A stretch of 24,739 nt of DNA from a virus. The stretch's first letter is position 1. The number at the start of each line of letters is the position of its first letter. The notes beneath the pieces are model-generated. The model was not told where the DNA came from and did no database searches. It worked only from the letters and a program-made list of their open reading frames with translations. A program made the position numbers and the translations under genes. Shown piece after piece: positions 5,635 through 13,383 of the stretch. The stretch is taken from positions 1 to 24,739 of the IMG/VR virus record IMGVR_UViG_3300034012_001910. One strand, 5' to 3'.

Positions 5635-7345
5635 CGGGTTCCTTTCCGGGTTCCAGTCGCGTTTTCGGGGGGACCCCCTTGACTGGCTCGAGGCAAACGT
5701 GACGCTGCCGCACTCGGCGCGCGCGACATTGTTTGACCGAGCGGTCACCCCCTGGCTCAACGAGATCATTCAGACGTTTACCGCGGGGGCGCACCGCCAG
5801 ATTGCGATCCGCGCCCCGGTGGGCGGGGGTAAAACGACGCTTCTCGAGCTGCTGGTGGCGTACGTGGTGGCGGAAGCCCCGGGCGGCATGCTGCTAGTGG
5901 GCCAGAGTGACGACATGGCCAAGGATTTTGCCGAAACGCGGTTGCTCCCGGTGCTGCAGGGGTGCAAAAAAACCGCGGCGCTGTTTCCGCGGGACCGGCA
6001 TCAAAAACGTAAGACCAGCATCCTATTTCCGCACATGCCGTTGTTCATTGCAGGCGCGAACCTTTCCAGCCTGCAGGAAAAGTCCATGCGGTACGTGTGG
6101 TGTGACGAGCTGTGGAGGTGGCGCCCCGGCATGATTGGCGAGGCGCAGCGGCGCACGCACGACCGTTGGAACTCGGTCGTGATTGGCGTGTCGCAAGGGT
6201 GGGACGACACGCATGAGGCCGAAGCTTTTTTTGAGGCCGGGGAACTACGGTGCTGGGGGACCGTGTGCGCAGGCTGCGGTGTGTGGCACCGGCTGGTGTG
6301 GTCGAACATCAAATGGGAAGACGCTACGCTCGATGACGGCACGCCCGACTGGGAGCGGCTGGCAAATTCGGCGCGCCATGAGTGCCCGGAGTGCGGGCAC
6401 GTCACGCGCGACACCGCGCAGGAGCGGCGCGCGATGGCCACCGCGGGGCGTTACGAGCGGATGCCGAGCAACGGGCTGTCCGGGCGCGTGTCGTTTCACT
6501 ACAGTGCCCTCGGCGTGTACTGGATCCCGTGGGGCACGCTTGTTGTTGAGTGGATCAAGGCGCAGATTCTCAAAAAGTCAGGGGATTTGTCCGCGCTGCG
6601 CCAGTTTGTCCAAAAGCGTTTGGCGGAGGTTTGGAAACAGGAAAACGACGTTCCGCCGGTGGAGTTGCGCGGGGCGGATTACCTCAAGGCCGATTTAATC
6701 GACGGGCAGCGGATTGAAGGAGAAATCCGCAGATTTTTGACAATCGACCGGCAGCAGGATCACTGGTGGGTGCTGTGCCGGGCATGGCGCGCCGACGGGT
6801 CAAGCCGGTTGATTTGGGAGGGGAAGGTGTTGACGATCGAAAGCATCCGCGACACGCAGGAGCGTTTAAAAGTGGAGGACTACTGCGTTTTTCAGGACGC
6901 CGGGTACAGCACCGGGAACGTGTATGATGAGTGTGGGCAGCATGGCTGGAACGCGATGATGGGCCGCGGGGATGACTTTTTCTGGATCGGCACTGGGCGC
7001 CGGCGGCATCAACGGGCGTTTTCCGAACCGCGGCCGGTGCGATCTCCACGGGGTCACACGTGTAAGCTTATCAACTGGGCAAATGAGCCAATCAAGGATC
7101 AGCTAGTCCGCCTGAGAGCGCAGGGGGCGCCCCTGTGGGAACATCCGCGGGACGTGTCCACCGACTGGACCGCGCACATGAACAGCGAGGTGAAACGGGA
7201 CACCGTGGACCGGGTGACGAAACAAGTCAAACAGCGTTACGTGCTTGTGAAACGGCACAACCACTTGTGGGACTGCGAGGCAATGCAGTTGGTCGCCGCG
7301 GCGTATTTCCGCATTCTTGGCCAGATTGACAACCGAGACGAGTGA
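5585..7345 (+). CDS. terL: Terminase large subunit, GpA family
   Basis: The product is 586 aa from ATG 5585; ATG 5600 is an alternative. The start at 5537 is rejected because it would read far into terS without homology-like sequence. ATPase: Walker A APVGGGKT (77-84), Walker B-like MRYVWCDE (168-175). A Cys4 zinc-knuckle-like element, CAGC (228-231) and CPECGH (267-272), is typical of GpA-family terminases. The C-terminal nuclease domain has acidic residues at LTIDRQQDHWWV and VFQDAGYSTGNVYDE. The enzyme cuts concatemeric DNA and drives it into the procapsid through the portal. It overlaps the terS reading frame by 50 bases. The GpA (lambda-like) family suggests cos-type packaging, which raises the chance that the non-coding region before terS includes cos. 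Confidence 0.95.
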   Translation: MSDNTMTPRKCRAPVLDGFLSGFQSRFRGDPLDWLEANVTLPHSARATLFDRAVTPWLNEIIQTFTAGAHRQIAIRAPVGGGKTTLLELLVAYVVAEAPGGMLLVGQSDDMAKDFAETRLLPVLQGCKKTAALFPRDRHQKRKTSILFPHMPLFIAGANLSSLQEKSMRYVWCDELWRWRPGMIGEAQRRTHDRWNSVVIGVSQGWDDTHEAEAFFEAGELRCWGTVCAGCGVWHRLVWSNIKWEDATLDDGTPDWERLANSARHECPECGHVTRDTAQERRAMATAGRYERMPSNGLSGRVSFHYSALGVYWIPWGTLVVEWIKAQILKKSGDLSALRQFVQKRLAEVWKQENDVPPVELRGADYLKADLIDGQRIEGEIRRFLTIDRQQDHWWVLCRAWRADGSSRLIWEGKVLTIESIRDTQERLKVEDYCVFQDAGYSTGNVYDECGQHGWNAMMGRGDDFFWIGTGRRRHQRAFSEPRPVRSPRGHTCKLINWANEPIKDQLVRLRAQGAPLWEHPRDVSTDWTAHMNSEVKRDTVDRVTKQVKQRYVLVKRHNHLWDCEAMQLVAAAYFRILGQIDNRDE

Positions 7346-7364
7346 TTGACATGCGGCGGTTAAC

Positions 7365-7631
7365 GTGGACGCCGCAACTTCTGTGATTCTCAACGTATTT
7401 TTGCAGCAGGATGTCGCGTTTTTGCGAAACCTGCGGGACTCAACTTTTGACGCAGTGAGTGCTGGCGAGGGCACGCTAATTTCCAGCACGGTCAACGGAT
7501 CAAGCTTTTCATTTTCCGCGCCGGGGATGCTTTCCAAGCTCCAGATTTTAGCGATGGCGCAGCTCGCCCTTGATCACAAAGCGCGCGGCATTTGTCGGCC
7601 GGTGACCCGCACGCAGGCAATGTTCAATTGA
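7365..7631 (+). CDS. Small head-tail connector-like protein at the gpW position
   Basis: An 88-aa protein with GTG 7365 as its first possible start. The C-terminal half (MLSKLQILAMAQLALDHKARG) is helical and resembles short head-completion proteins. Its place between the large terminase and the portal is exactly where lambda has gpW, which stabilises DNA in the filled head and forms part of the neck. I cannot confirm gpW homology from sequence alone, so the role is inferred from position and size. The stop lies two bases before the portal ATG. Confidence 0.65.
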   Translation: MDAATSVILNVFLQQDVAFLRNLRDSTFDAVSAGEGTLISSTVNGSSFSFSAPGMLSKLQILAMAQLALDHKARGICRPVTRTQAMFN

Positions 7632-7633
7632 TT

Positions 7634-9124
7634 ATGGTTCGGAACTTTTTGCAGCGCATCAAAGCTAGCCTCGGGTTTGGGTCCGGCGGTCCGAATCAAC
7701 TGCGGCTGGCAAACGGCGGGTACTGGGCGCAGAGGCCCCTGCTAGGCAACTACGCGCAACCGCTCGACAAAAACATCGACGTGAGCGAGTGGCGCACGAT
7801 CGTTAACGCAAGCCAGAAACTTTTTTGGAATTTTGGCCCGGCGCAGGGTGCACTGCAGGAAAAGAGCACGTACGTGGTCGGGCGTTCCTGGCTGCCGCGG
7901 TTTGAGGGTGAGGACAAAGAGTGGGGCCGCGCGGCAACTGACTGGCTTGTGTCGCAGTTTTACGGCGTCAGCCACGTGAACGGGATGGATTTCCAGACGG
8001 CGCTTTACCTCGACAGTTTAAGCGTGGACCGCGACGGGGACGTTTTTTGCCTCTACACCGAGGCGCGCGACGGGTACCCGCAATTCCAACAAATCCCTTG
8101 GCACGCGATTGGCAGCCGAGACAACAAACCAACGGTGGAAGCCGGGGCATTTCGCGGGTACCGGCAGCACAACGGGGTCATCGTAAACGAATACGGGCGC
8201 CCCATTGGTTTTCGCGTGTTAGGGCGCACGCCGGAAGAGGACCGAGACATTAGCGCACGCAACATGGATTTCCTTCGAGAGCCCGTGGCCCCGGACCAGA
8301 CGCGAGGGCTCCCAGCGTTTACAAGCGCAATCCTCGACCTGCGCGACCTGATGACGATGCAGGATTACGTGCGGCAGGCCGCAAAACTGGCGGCGGCGAT
8401 TGGGCTCATCGAACACAACGAACTCGGCGTGGCAGACATGAGCGATCCGGTGATGCAGTTGCAGCGGCCGGGCCCAACGCAACAGGGGCTGGTCGGCGAG
8501 GAAATTTTCGGGGGCACCGTGCGTTATTTCCGCGCCAACAGCGGCGCAAAGCTGGAACAGTTAAAGAGCGAAGTGCCTTCCGAGGCTACAAACAGCCTGA
8601 TGGAACGACTCCTACGCAACGCCCTGCACGGTGCCGGCCTGCCGTACGAGTTTTTCTGGGACGCATCAAAACTTGGGGGCGCCAGCGTCCGCGCGATGGT
8701 CGCAAAAGTTAACCGCACTGTATCGGATCGGCAGGACCTCCTACGTCCCGCAGCGCGCCGGCGAGTCGGCTACGCGGTCAGCAAAGCGATCAAGCTGGGC
8801 ATCCTGCCACCTTATCGAGGGACGGACCTCGGGGGCAGCCTCAAATGGGGGTTCACCACGCCCCCAACGGTGACCGTCGATGCAGGCTATGCCAACGCAG
8901 ACGCCCGGGAGGCGTACAAACTCGGCATGCGCACGCTTACTGAGATTCTTGCCGAGGGCGGCCGCACGTTGGGGGATCACCTTGACGAACGTGAACGCGA
9001 GGAAATTGAAATCCGCACGCGCATGGAGCGCAGCGGGCTGCCGGAGTCGGCGTTCCGCGTGATTCCCGGCGTTCCGATGGCCGCAGCGCCCGCCCCAGCA
9101 CCGACCGAGACTCCCGCACTATGA
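7634..9124 (+). CDS. Portal protein, lambda gpB family
   Basis: The product is 496 aa from ATG 7634, chosen because it immediately follows the upstream stop. Typical lambda-type portal features: an N-terminal YWAQRPLLGNYAQPLD-like leader, SQKLFWNFGPAQGALQEKSTYVVG (neck of the clip/wing), GFRVLGRTPEED, and the stem region around LPAFTSAILDLRDLMTMQDYVRQAAKLAAAIGLI. The long helix before the C-terminus reads REEIEIRTRMERSGLP. It forms the dodecameric ring through which DNA enters and to which the tail connects. The C-terminal tail is proline/alanine-rich. Its stop overlaps the protease ATG by four bases (ATGA), which suggests coupled translation. Confidence 0.93.
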   Translation: MVRNFLQRIKASLGFGSGGPNQLRLANGGYWAQRPLLGNYAQPLDKNIDVSEWRTIVNASQKLFWNFGPAQGALQEKSTYVVGRSWLPRFEGEDKEWGRAATDWLVSQFYGVSHVNGMDFQTALYLDSLSVDRDGDVFCLYTEARDGYPQFQQIPWHAIGSRDNKPTVEAGAFRGYRQHNGVIVNEYGRPIGFRVLGRTPEEDRDISARNMDFLREPVAPDQTRGLPAFTSAILDLRDLMTMQDYVRQAAKLAAAIGLIEHNELGVADMSDPVMQLQRPGPTQQGLVGEEIFGGTVRYFRANSGAKLEQLKSEVPSEATNSLMERLLRNALHGAGLPYEFFWDASKLGGASVRAMVAKVNRTVSDRQDLLRPAARRRVGYAVSKAIKLGILPPYRGTDLGGSLKWGFTTPPTVTVDAGYANADAREAYKLGMRTLTEILAEGGRTLGDHLDEREREEIEIRTRMERSGLPESAFRVIPGVPMAAAPAPAPTETPAL

Positions 9125-9933
9125 GGTTCCAACGCGTTTTTGAGCAGGTTTTCTTCCGCCCGTGGTTTATCACCGCCGAGGGGCACGCCGCGGTGGCGCG
9201 CGTGGTAAAAAATGCAATGGTGCGTGCTGACCACATGCCCGGCGCGGAAATGTTTGCCAACCCTCGAGAGGAGATGGAAATCCTGCCGTCGGGGATCGCG
9301 AAAATCCACGTGTGCGGCGTGCTTGGCAAAGGGCTGTCACAGATTGAAAAAAGCTGCGGGAACAGCGATTACGAGGACATCGCTGACGAGATCGAAAGCG
9401 CAGTCGAAGAGGGTGCCCGCGGAATTTTTTTAGAAATTTCCTCCCCAGGCGGAACTGTGGTCGGCAACGCAGAAATCGCCGAAGCCGTGCAGGCGTGCCC
9501 AATCCCGGTCCTTGCGTTTTCGGACGACCTCGCATGCAGCGCGGCCTACAACATTGCCGTCAGCGCTGACTGGGCTTTTGGCACGCCGTCATCCACGTGG
9601 GGCAGCATTGGTACCATCATTCCGTGGATCGACCAGTCGGCCATGTGGGCCGCGGAGGGCATGGACTGGCAGCCGATTACAAACGTTGAGGGGGACCTTA
9701 AGGCGGCCATGCACGGGCCATCCTTGACGCCGGACCAACGCGCTTCGCTTGAGCAGTACGTGCAGGATGCGTTTGAGCAGTTTCGCGGAAACGTGTTGCG
9801 ACGCCGGCTGGTAAGCGCGGATGCAATGCGCGGGCAGGCGTTTCTAGCGCCCCGGGCGCTGGCGAACAACCTCATCGACAAAATCGCGTTGGAAGATGAG
9901 GCAATGGCGTTTCTTGAAACGCAGCTTAGTTGA
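9121..9933 (+). CDS. Head maturation protease, S49/SppA-like (lambda gpC type)
   Basis: A 270-aa protein with the crotonase-like S49 fold: EISSPGG (105-111), the nucleophile region DLACSAAYNIA with Ser140, and WGSIGTIIP (160-168). A conserved Lys candidate in EGDLKAAMHGPSLTP (Lys194) lies 54 residues after Ser140, close to the usual Ser-Lys spacing in this family. It probably trims the scaffold and other head proteins during procapsid maturation. It sits directly after the portal in the lambda B-C order. Unlike lambda, I see no clear nested scaffold frame; a separate coiled-coil gene follows instead. Confidence 0.92.
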   Translation: MRFQRVFEQVFFRPWFITAEGHAAVARVVKNAMVRADHMPGAEMFANPREEMEILPSGIAKIHVCGVLGKGLSQIEKSCGNSDYEDIADEIESAVEEGARGIFLEISSPGGTVVGNAEIAEAVQACPIPVLAFSDDLACSAAYNIAVSADWAFGTPSSTWGSIGTIIPWIDQSAMWAAEGMDWQPITNVEGDLKAAMHGPSLTPDQRASLEQYVQDAFEQFRGNVLRRRLVSADAMRGQAFLAPRALANNLIDKIALEDEAMAFLETQLS

Positions 9934-9951
9934 CAGCCTGAAAAGGGCATC

Positions 9952-10344
9952 ATGATTGAAGGCCCGAAGACGATCACCGAGGCGCTGACGGCGCTCCGGT
10001 CTGCGCAGGAAGAAAATGCCCGCCTTGCCGCGGACTTGACCGCAGCGACCGCGCTGTTGAACGAGCAAATCGGCCGCGTTGAAAACATCGAAGCGCAACG
10101 CGTCGAGCTGCTGGACGCCGTCACGGCTCTTGAAGCACGCAACGCCGAATTGAACCAGGCTGCACAGGCTGCCGAAATGCGCGTGACCGAGGCGATGGCA
10201 GCGATCGGCGTGCCGCCTGTCGCCGTTGCTTCCGAGCCGGTGCAGCAACGCACACAAAAAGAACTTTGGGCCGAGTACAACGCTTTGCCCGTTGAAGCGC
10301 GCAACGCTTTTTACCTTAAGCACCGCGACACACTCCGCAACTAA
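9952..10344 (+). CDS. Coiled-coil protein, candidate capsid scaffold
   Basis: A 130-aa protein with ATG 9952 and a purine-rich AAAAGGG upstream. Residues 10-95 form a long heptad-rich helix (ALRSAQEENARLAADL, then repeated L/A/E/V positions). A short hinge of VPPVAVASEP follows, and the C-terminal module ends in WAEYNALPVEARNAFYLKH. The coiled coil and the position between protease and capsid genes fit a scaffold protein, with the C-terminal module perhaps contacting the capsid. A decoration protein would occupy the same place but is normally beta-rich. The scaffold role is inference. Confidence 0.65.
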   Translation: MIEGPKTITEALTALRSAQEENARLAADLTAATALLNEQIGRVENIEAQRVELLDAVTALEARNAELNQAAQAAEMRVTEAMAAIGVPPVAVASEPVQQRTQKELWAEYNALPVEARNAFYLKHRDTLRN

Positions 10345-10363
10345 CACCCACTAAACCAATACC

Positions 10364-11248
10364 ATGGCCACCAATACCATCGCCGGAGTAAACCTCGCGG
10401 CTATCGCTCAAGAAAGCCTCCCCTACGCGTCCAGCGTCTTTGCTCCCCTCGCGGCGTTCACGACAGATTTTTCTGCGGACATCGCTGCAAACGGCGCATC
10501 CGTGACGACCCGCATTCCAACCCGCCCTACGGCGGTTGACCTTTCGAGCGGGTACACGCAGCAGGACACGGCAATGACCGCTAAGACCATCACCCTTAAC
10601 CAATTCCCGGGTTTTGTGTGGGGCTTTAACGACCTCGAGCGTTCCAAAAGCGCAATCAACCTCAACGACTTGTTTATCCGGCCCGCGCTGGAAGCTGTTG
10701 GGCAGGCGGTATTTGATTACATCTGGAACCTTGTCGTCGTTGGAAATTTTGCCACATCGACAACGATCACCGCGGCAAACTTTGATCGCGACGACCTTGC
10801 GGACATTGCTGCCACGTTGACCGCCACCAAAAAGGCGCCCAAATCCGGCCGCAGTTTGCTCGTCAACCCGACCTACTACGCGTCGCTAGTCAAAACCCTA
10901 AACAGCGCGGAAATCCCCGGCATCACGGCCCAAAAAACCGAAGGCGTCGTTCCTCGCGTTGCCGGGTTTGACGTCTACGAGACGGACCTCGCCGACGCGA
11001 ACGCCGCGAACCTGCAGGGGTTTGCCGCTCACAAGTCTTCGCTGATCGTTGCGGCGCGCAGCGTCGACAGCACCGGGTTTGCCGAGTCCGGCGGTGAGAT
11101 TGCCGACGTGGTTGTCCCCGGCCTCAACCTGCCGCTTCAATGGAGGCGTTGGTACAACCAGGACGAAGGCGTCCTCAAGTACTCCCTCAGCGTCCTTTAC
11201 GGGGCTTCCGCTGGCACCGACACCGGCGTCCGCATTGTCAGCGCCTAG
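10364..11248 (+). CDS. Major capsid protein (HK97 fold, P22-coat-like family)
   Basis: A 294-aa protein that resembles capsid proteins of the P22-coat-like group. Features include an AFTTDFS start to the N-arm region, then SVTTRIPTRPTAVDLSS, the spine-like segment NDLFIRPALEAVGQAVFDYIW, and the A-domain sequence SGRSLLVNPTYYASLVKTLN. A later FDVYETDLAD strand and the final strand YSLSVLYGASAGTDTG complete it. It forms the icosahedral shell. Position after protease and scaffold and before a strong terminator supports the call: the capsid gene is the most highly expressed and ends its own transcript segment. No cross-linking residues are claimed. Confidence 0.9.
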   Translation: MATNTIAGVNLAAIAQESLPYASSVFAPLAAFTTDFSADIAANGASVTTRIPTRPTAVDLSSGYTQQDTAMTAKTITLNQFPGFVWGFNDLERSKSAINLNDLFIRPALEAVGQAVFDYIWNLVVVGNFATSTTITAANFDRDDLADIAATLTATKKAPKSGRSLLVNPTYYASLVKTLNSAEIPGITAQKTEGVVPRVAGFDVYETDLADANAANLQGFAAHKSSLIVAARSVDSTGFAESGGEIADVVVPGLNLPLQWRRWYNQDEGVLKYSLSVLYGASAGTDTGVRIVSA

Positions 11249-11266
11249 TTGTTTGTTGATGTGTTT

Positions 11267-11304
11267 CACCGCCGAGGGCCTCAAATCCTCGGCGGTGTTT
11301 TTTT
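11267..11304 (+). terminator. Rho-independent terminator after the capsid gene
   Basis: CACCGCCGAGG (11267-11277) pairs perfectly with CCTCGGCGGTG (11287-11297) across a 9-base loop. Seven T residues follow (11298-11304). An 11-bp perfect GC-rich stem with a U-tract is a strong intrinsic terminator. It separates capsid from tail genes. Confidence 0.92.
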
Positions 11305-11342
11305 GATGCAACACGGCGCGCTTGTCGTAAGTTCCGATTGAA

Positions 11343-11561
11343 ATGACTAAAATTGCAATCGTAACGCACCGGACGGGCCTGCGGCCTGATGTTGTTTTTC
11401 ACGGGACGCCGGATGAAGCTGTGCGCTTTTACAAAGATTTTTCGACTCCCGGCGAAGTGTGTTTGTTCGTTTGCCGGTCTGCCGAGCGGACAAAAAAGCT
11501 AAAAGCCGCAGAACCAGACGCAGAAGCAACGGCGCCCCGGGCGCGCAAACGAGTGCTCTGA
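11343..11561 (+). CDS. Hypothetical small protein at head-tail junction
   Basis: A 72-aa protein from ATG 11343, with an N-terminal strand-rich part (KIAIVTHRTGLRPDVVFHG) and a basic, alanine-rich C-terminus ending RARKRVL. No family is recognised. It is the first gene after the capsid terminator, and its stop overlaps the next start as TGATG. The position suggests a head-tail completion role, but nothing in the sequence proves it. Confidence 0.6.
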   Translation: MTKIAIVTHRTGLRPDVVFHGTPDEAVRFYKDFSTPGEVCLFVCRSAERTKKLKAAEPDAEATAPRARKRVL

Positions 11562-11860
11562 TGGGATTTCACGAAATCAACGCCCGCGCTGTGACGGACG
11601 CGATTGCCTACATGGGCCAATCGTTCACTTTTCGCGGCACCGTTTATCGTGCGATTATTAACGAGTTAGAAACCGACCCAGACCTCGACATTGGCGGCAA
11701 CCGAGCCAATTACGTGATGGCGGTTTACGTCCGCAAAACGGGGTTTCCGGCGCCAAGCGTTGGCGAGCTGGTGACGGTTAACGGCACCGCGCTACGCATC
11801 GCAACAATCCAGTCGGACGTGATTTCCTACACGCTCAACCTGGAGCACCCAACGCAATGA
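11561..11860 (+). CDS. Head-tail connector-like protein
   Basis: A 99-aa protein; I chose ATG 11561 because it overlaps the upstream stop. Beta-rich sequence (FRGTVYRAIINELE, VYVRKTGFPAPSVGELVTVNGT, LRIATIQSDVISYTLNLEH) resembles short head-tail joining proteins of lambdoid phages (gpFII-like size and strand content). No specific family is certain. Its stop overlaps the following ATG by four bases. Confidence 0.65.
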   Translation: MGFHEINARAVTDAIAYMGQSFTFRGTVYRAIINELETDPDLDIGGNRANYVMAVYVRKTGFPAPSVGELVTVNGTALRIATIQSDVISYTLNLEHPTQ

Positions 11861-12237
11861 TCGATCAGTTTTTAGTGAGCGCAATCGGCGACGCGTTGGC
11901 TACCGAGTTTCCCGCGATGTACATCGGCCGACAACACACAGCGGATGAAATGCAGTTGCCGGCAATACTGTTAAAAATTGAAGCCGAGAGCGTGCTTGGA
12001 AGCCCGTTGTACCGGGGGACACTCGAGGTTGCGCTGGTGGCTGCGAGCAGCGACACAACAACCGCGCAGCAGGCCGCGTGGGCTCAAGAGATCGACACGG
12101 TGATCCGCGAGTTGGAAATCTCAACGGCCACGGTTGCGCTTTTTGGCGTTGTTGCGACCAGCACGCAGCCAAGCGTCAACAACAACCAATTCGTGACGAC
12201 GATGAACTACACCGTCGGCTTCGGGCCGCCGGCTTGA
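11857..12237 (+). CDS. Tail terminator-like protein
   Basis: A 126-aa alpha/beta protein with an N-terminal helix (IDQFLVSAIGDALATEF), central strands (LPAILLKIEAES, TLEVALVAASS) and a final strand NNNQFVTTMNYTVGFG. The shape and position, immediately before two tube-like genes, match lambda gpU/HK97 gp10-like tail terminators, which cap the tail tube and join it to the head. The sequence is not diagnostic, so the role is positional inference. Confidence 0.6.
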   Translation: MIDQFLVSAIGDALATEFPAMYIGRQHTADEMQLPAILLKIEAESVLGSPLYRGTLEVALVAASSDTTTAQQAAWAQEIDTVIRELEISTATVALFGVVATSTQPSVNNNQFVTTMNYTVGFGPPA

Positions 12238-12254
12238 CAAACCGCAAAAAACGT

Positions 12255-12563
12255 ATGCCTGCAACATTTGGAGTTACCGACACTTTTAGCGGCACGGCCC
12301 CATCCGGTGGCTGGATGCAGGAATCTTCCGAAGAGCAAAGCGTTGAAGTCGCGACGATCAAAAACGAAGTTGGAGCAACTGTTGTTGCGCAGCCGAAAGG
12401 CGTGGTAACCACGCGTGTCACAATCCGCAGCAAGGGCGACGTTTCCATTGGATCGACGCCGAGCATCGGCTCTTTTTCCGGGTTCAAGGTGACCAGCGCA
12501 AAAATTTCCGAATCAAACGACGATTTCCGGACGGCGGAAATCACCGCGACCAAGTACGAATAA
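12255..12563 (+). CDS. Tail-tube-like beta protein 1
   Basis: A 102-aa protein from ATG 12255; the longer frame from 12078 is a shadow of the preceding gene. It is beta-rich, with EVATIKNEVGATVVAQPKGV, TTRVTIRSKGDVSIG and the closing strand DDFRTAEITATKYE. It aligns by eye with the next gene, whose C-terminus also has NDDF followed by a strand ending in Tyr. It is probably a tail-tube subunit or one of a pair of related virion proteins. Confidence 0.7.
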   Translation: MPATFGVTDTFSGTAPSGGWMQESSEEQSVEVATIKNEVGATVVAQPKGVVTTRVTIRSKGDVSIGSTPSIGSFSGFKVTSAKISESNDDFRTAEITATKYE

Positions 12564-12576
12564 AGAGGACCACATC

Positions 12577-12891
12577 ATGCCAAGCGCAAACGGTTTTGGA
12601 ATCTCAGCCCTGACGGGGACGCTTATTGAGTCCGTTGAAATTTCGTACGAGTCGGAAGAAAAGATGCTCATGGACCGACTCGGTGAGTTTTCCGAAGCGC
12701 GGTTGATCGACACGACAACGACTTTCACGGTCCGCGGTTCTGGAGAGCCCACCGTCACAATTGGCGGCACATCTGGCGCTCCGACTGGAGCTGAGGGAAA
12801 AATTGTTATCACCAGTGTGAAACGGACGCAGGTGAATGACGACTTTGAAAAGTTCGAGTACTCCGGCACCGCATACCCGAGCGCAGACTAA
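12577..12891 (+). CDS. Tail-tube-like beta protein 2
   Basis: A 104-aa protein with a good Shine-Dalgarno sequence (AAAGAGG, 12562-12568). It is a likely paralogue of the preceding gene: both carry an N-terminal SVE segment, a mid-protein TVxxxGxxxxxIG strand pair and a C-terminal NDDF element followed by a strand (KFEYSGTAYPS). The better ribosome site suggests it may be the more abundant subunit. It could be the major tail protein, with the first paralogue in a minor role. This is inference. Confidence 0.7.
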   Translation: MPSANGFGISALTGTLIESVEISYESEEKMLMDRLGEFSEARLIDTTTTFTVRGSGEPTVTIGGTSGAPTGAEGKIVITSVKRTQVNDDFEKFEYSGTAYPSAD

Positions 12892-12898
12892 CGCACAC

Positions 12899-12911
12899 GC
12901 CCGCGGCGGGC
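12899..12911 (+). promoter_or_regulatory. Short GC hairpin between tail-tube and next gene
   Basis: GCCCG (12899-12903) and CGGGC (12907-12911) form a 5-bp stem with a 3-base loop. No U-tract follows. It could attenuate or protect the mRNA at the tube-to-chaperone boundary, but may be chance in GC-rich DNA. Confidence 0.25.
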
Positions 12912-12930
12912 AGAGCCGACAAAATTTGAA

Positions 12931-13383
12931 ATGAGACCAGGGCAAACAATTGAGTTTTTGCGCGACAACGAAAACCCGTTGCAGTCGCGCAACACACGCA
13001 CCGTAGCCGCGGCCATTAGCTGCGGCTGTAAACCGGCGGAAAAGGCCTACAGCTACACCGTCGAAGAAACGAGAAACGGGCTGCAACGCACCGTCACGTG
13101 GGTCATGGATGGCGACGCCAAAGCTGTTTTTGAACCGGCGTTTGAACGCGAGGAACTGACTTTTTCCGAGGTGGCAAAACGCTTTGCCGACAAGGCCTGG
13201 TGCGAAGCAAACGCCAACCATCCGATCGCCTACCTGCGCGCGTTTTCGGACAACCTGGCGCAGCTAACCGCGTTTGTGAAGGAGCATAAACCAAGCGTCC
13301 TAATTCGCCGCGGAAACCGAGTGGCGACAATCGCGGCAAACGCGAGCGATGAAATGAAAGCGAAAATCTTGGCGATGTTATGA
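12931..13383 (+). CDS. Hypothetical tail-region protein
   Basis: A 150-aa protein with ATG 12931. It contains a strand-rich N-terminal half (VAAAISCGCKPAEKAYSYTVEE, LQRTVTWVMDGDAKAVFEP) and a helical C-terminal half (VAKRFADKAWCEANANHPIAYLRAF, MKAKILAML). Two adjacent Cys residues in SCGC are not a complete metal site. The last four bases overlap the next ATG. I do not recognise a family. Its location between tube genes and chaperone genes suggests a structural or assembly role. Confidence 0.65.
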   Translation: MRPGQTIEFLRDNENPLQSRNTRTVAAAISCGCKPAEKAYSYTVEETRNGLQRTVTWVMDGDAKAVFEPAFEREELTFSEVAKRFADKAWCEANANHPIAYLRAFSDNLAQLTAFVKEHKPSVLIRRGNRVATIAANASDEMKAKILAML

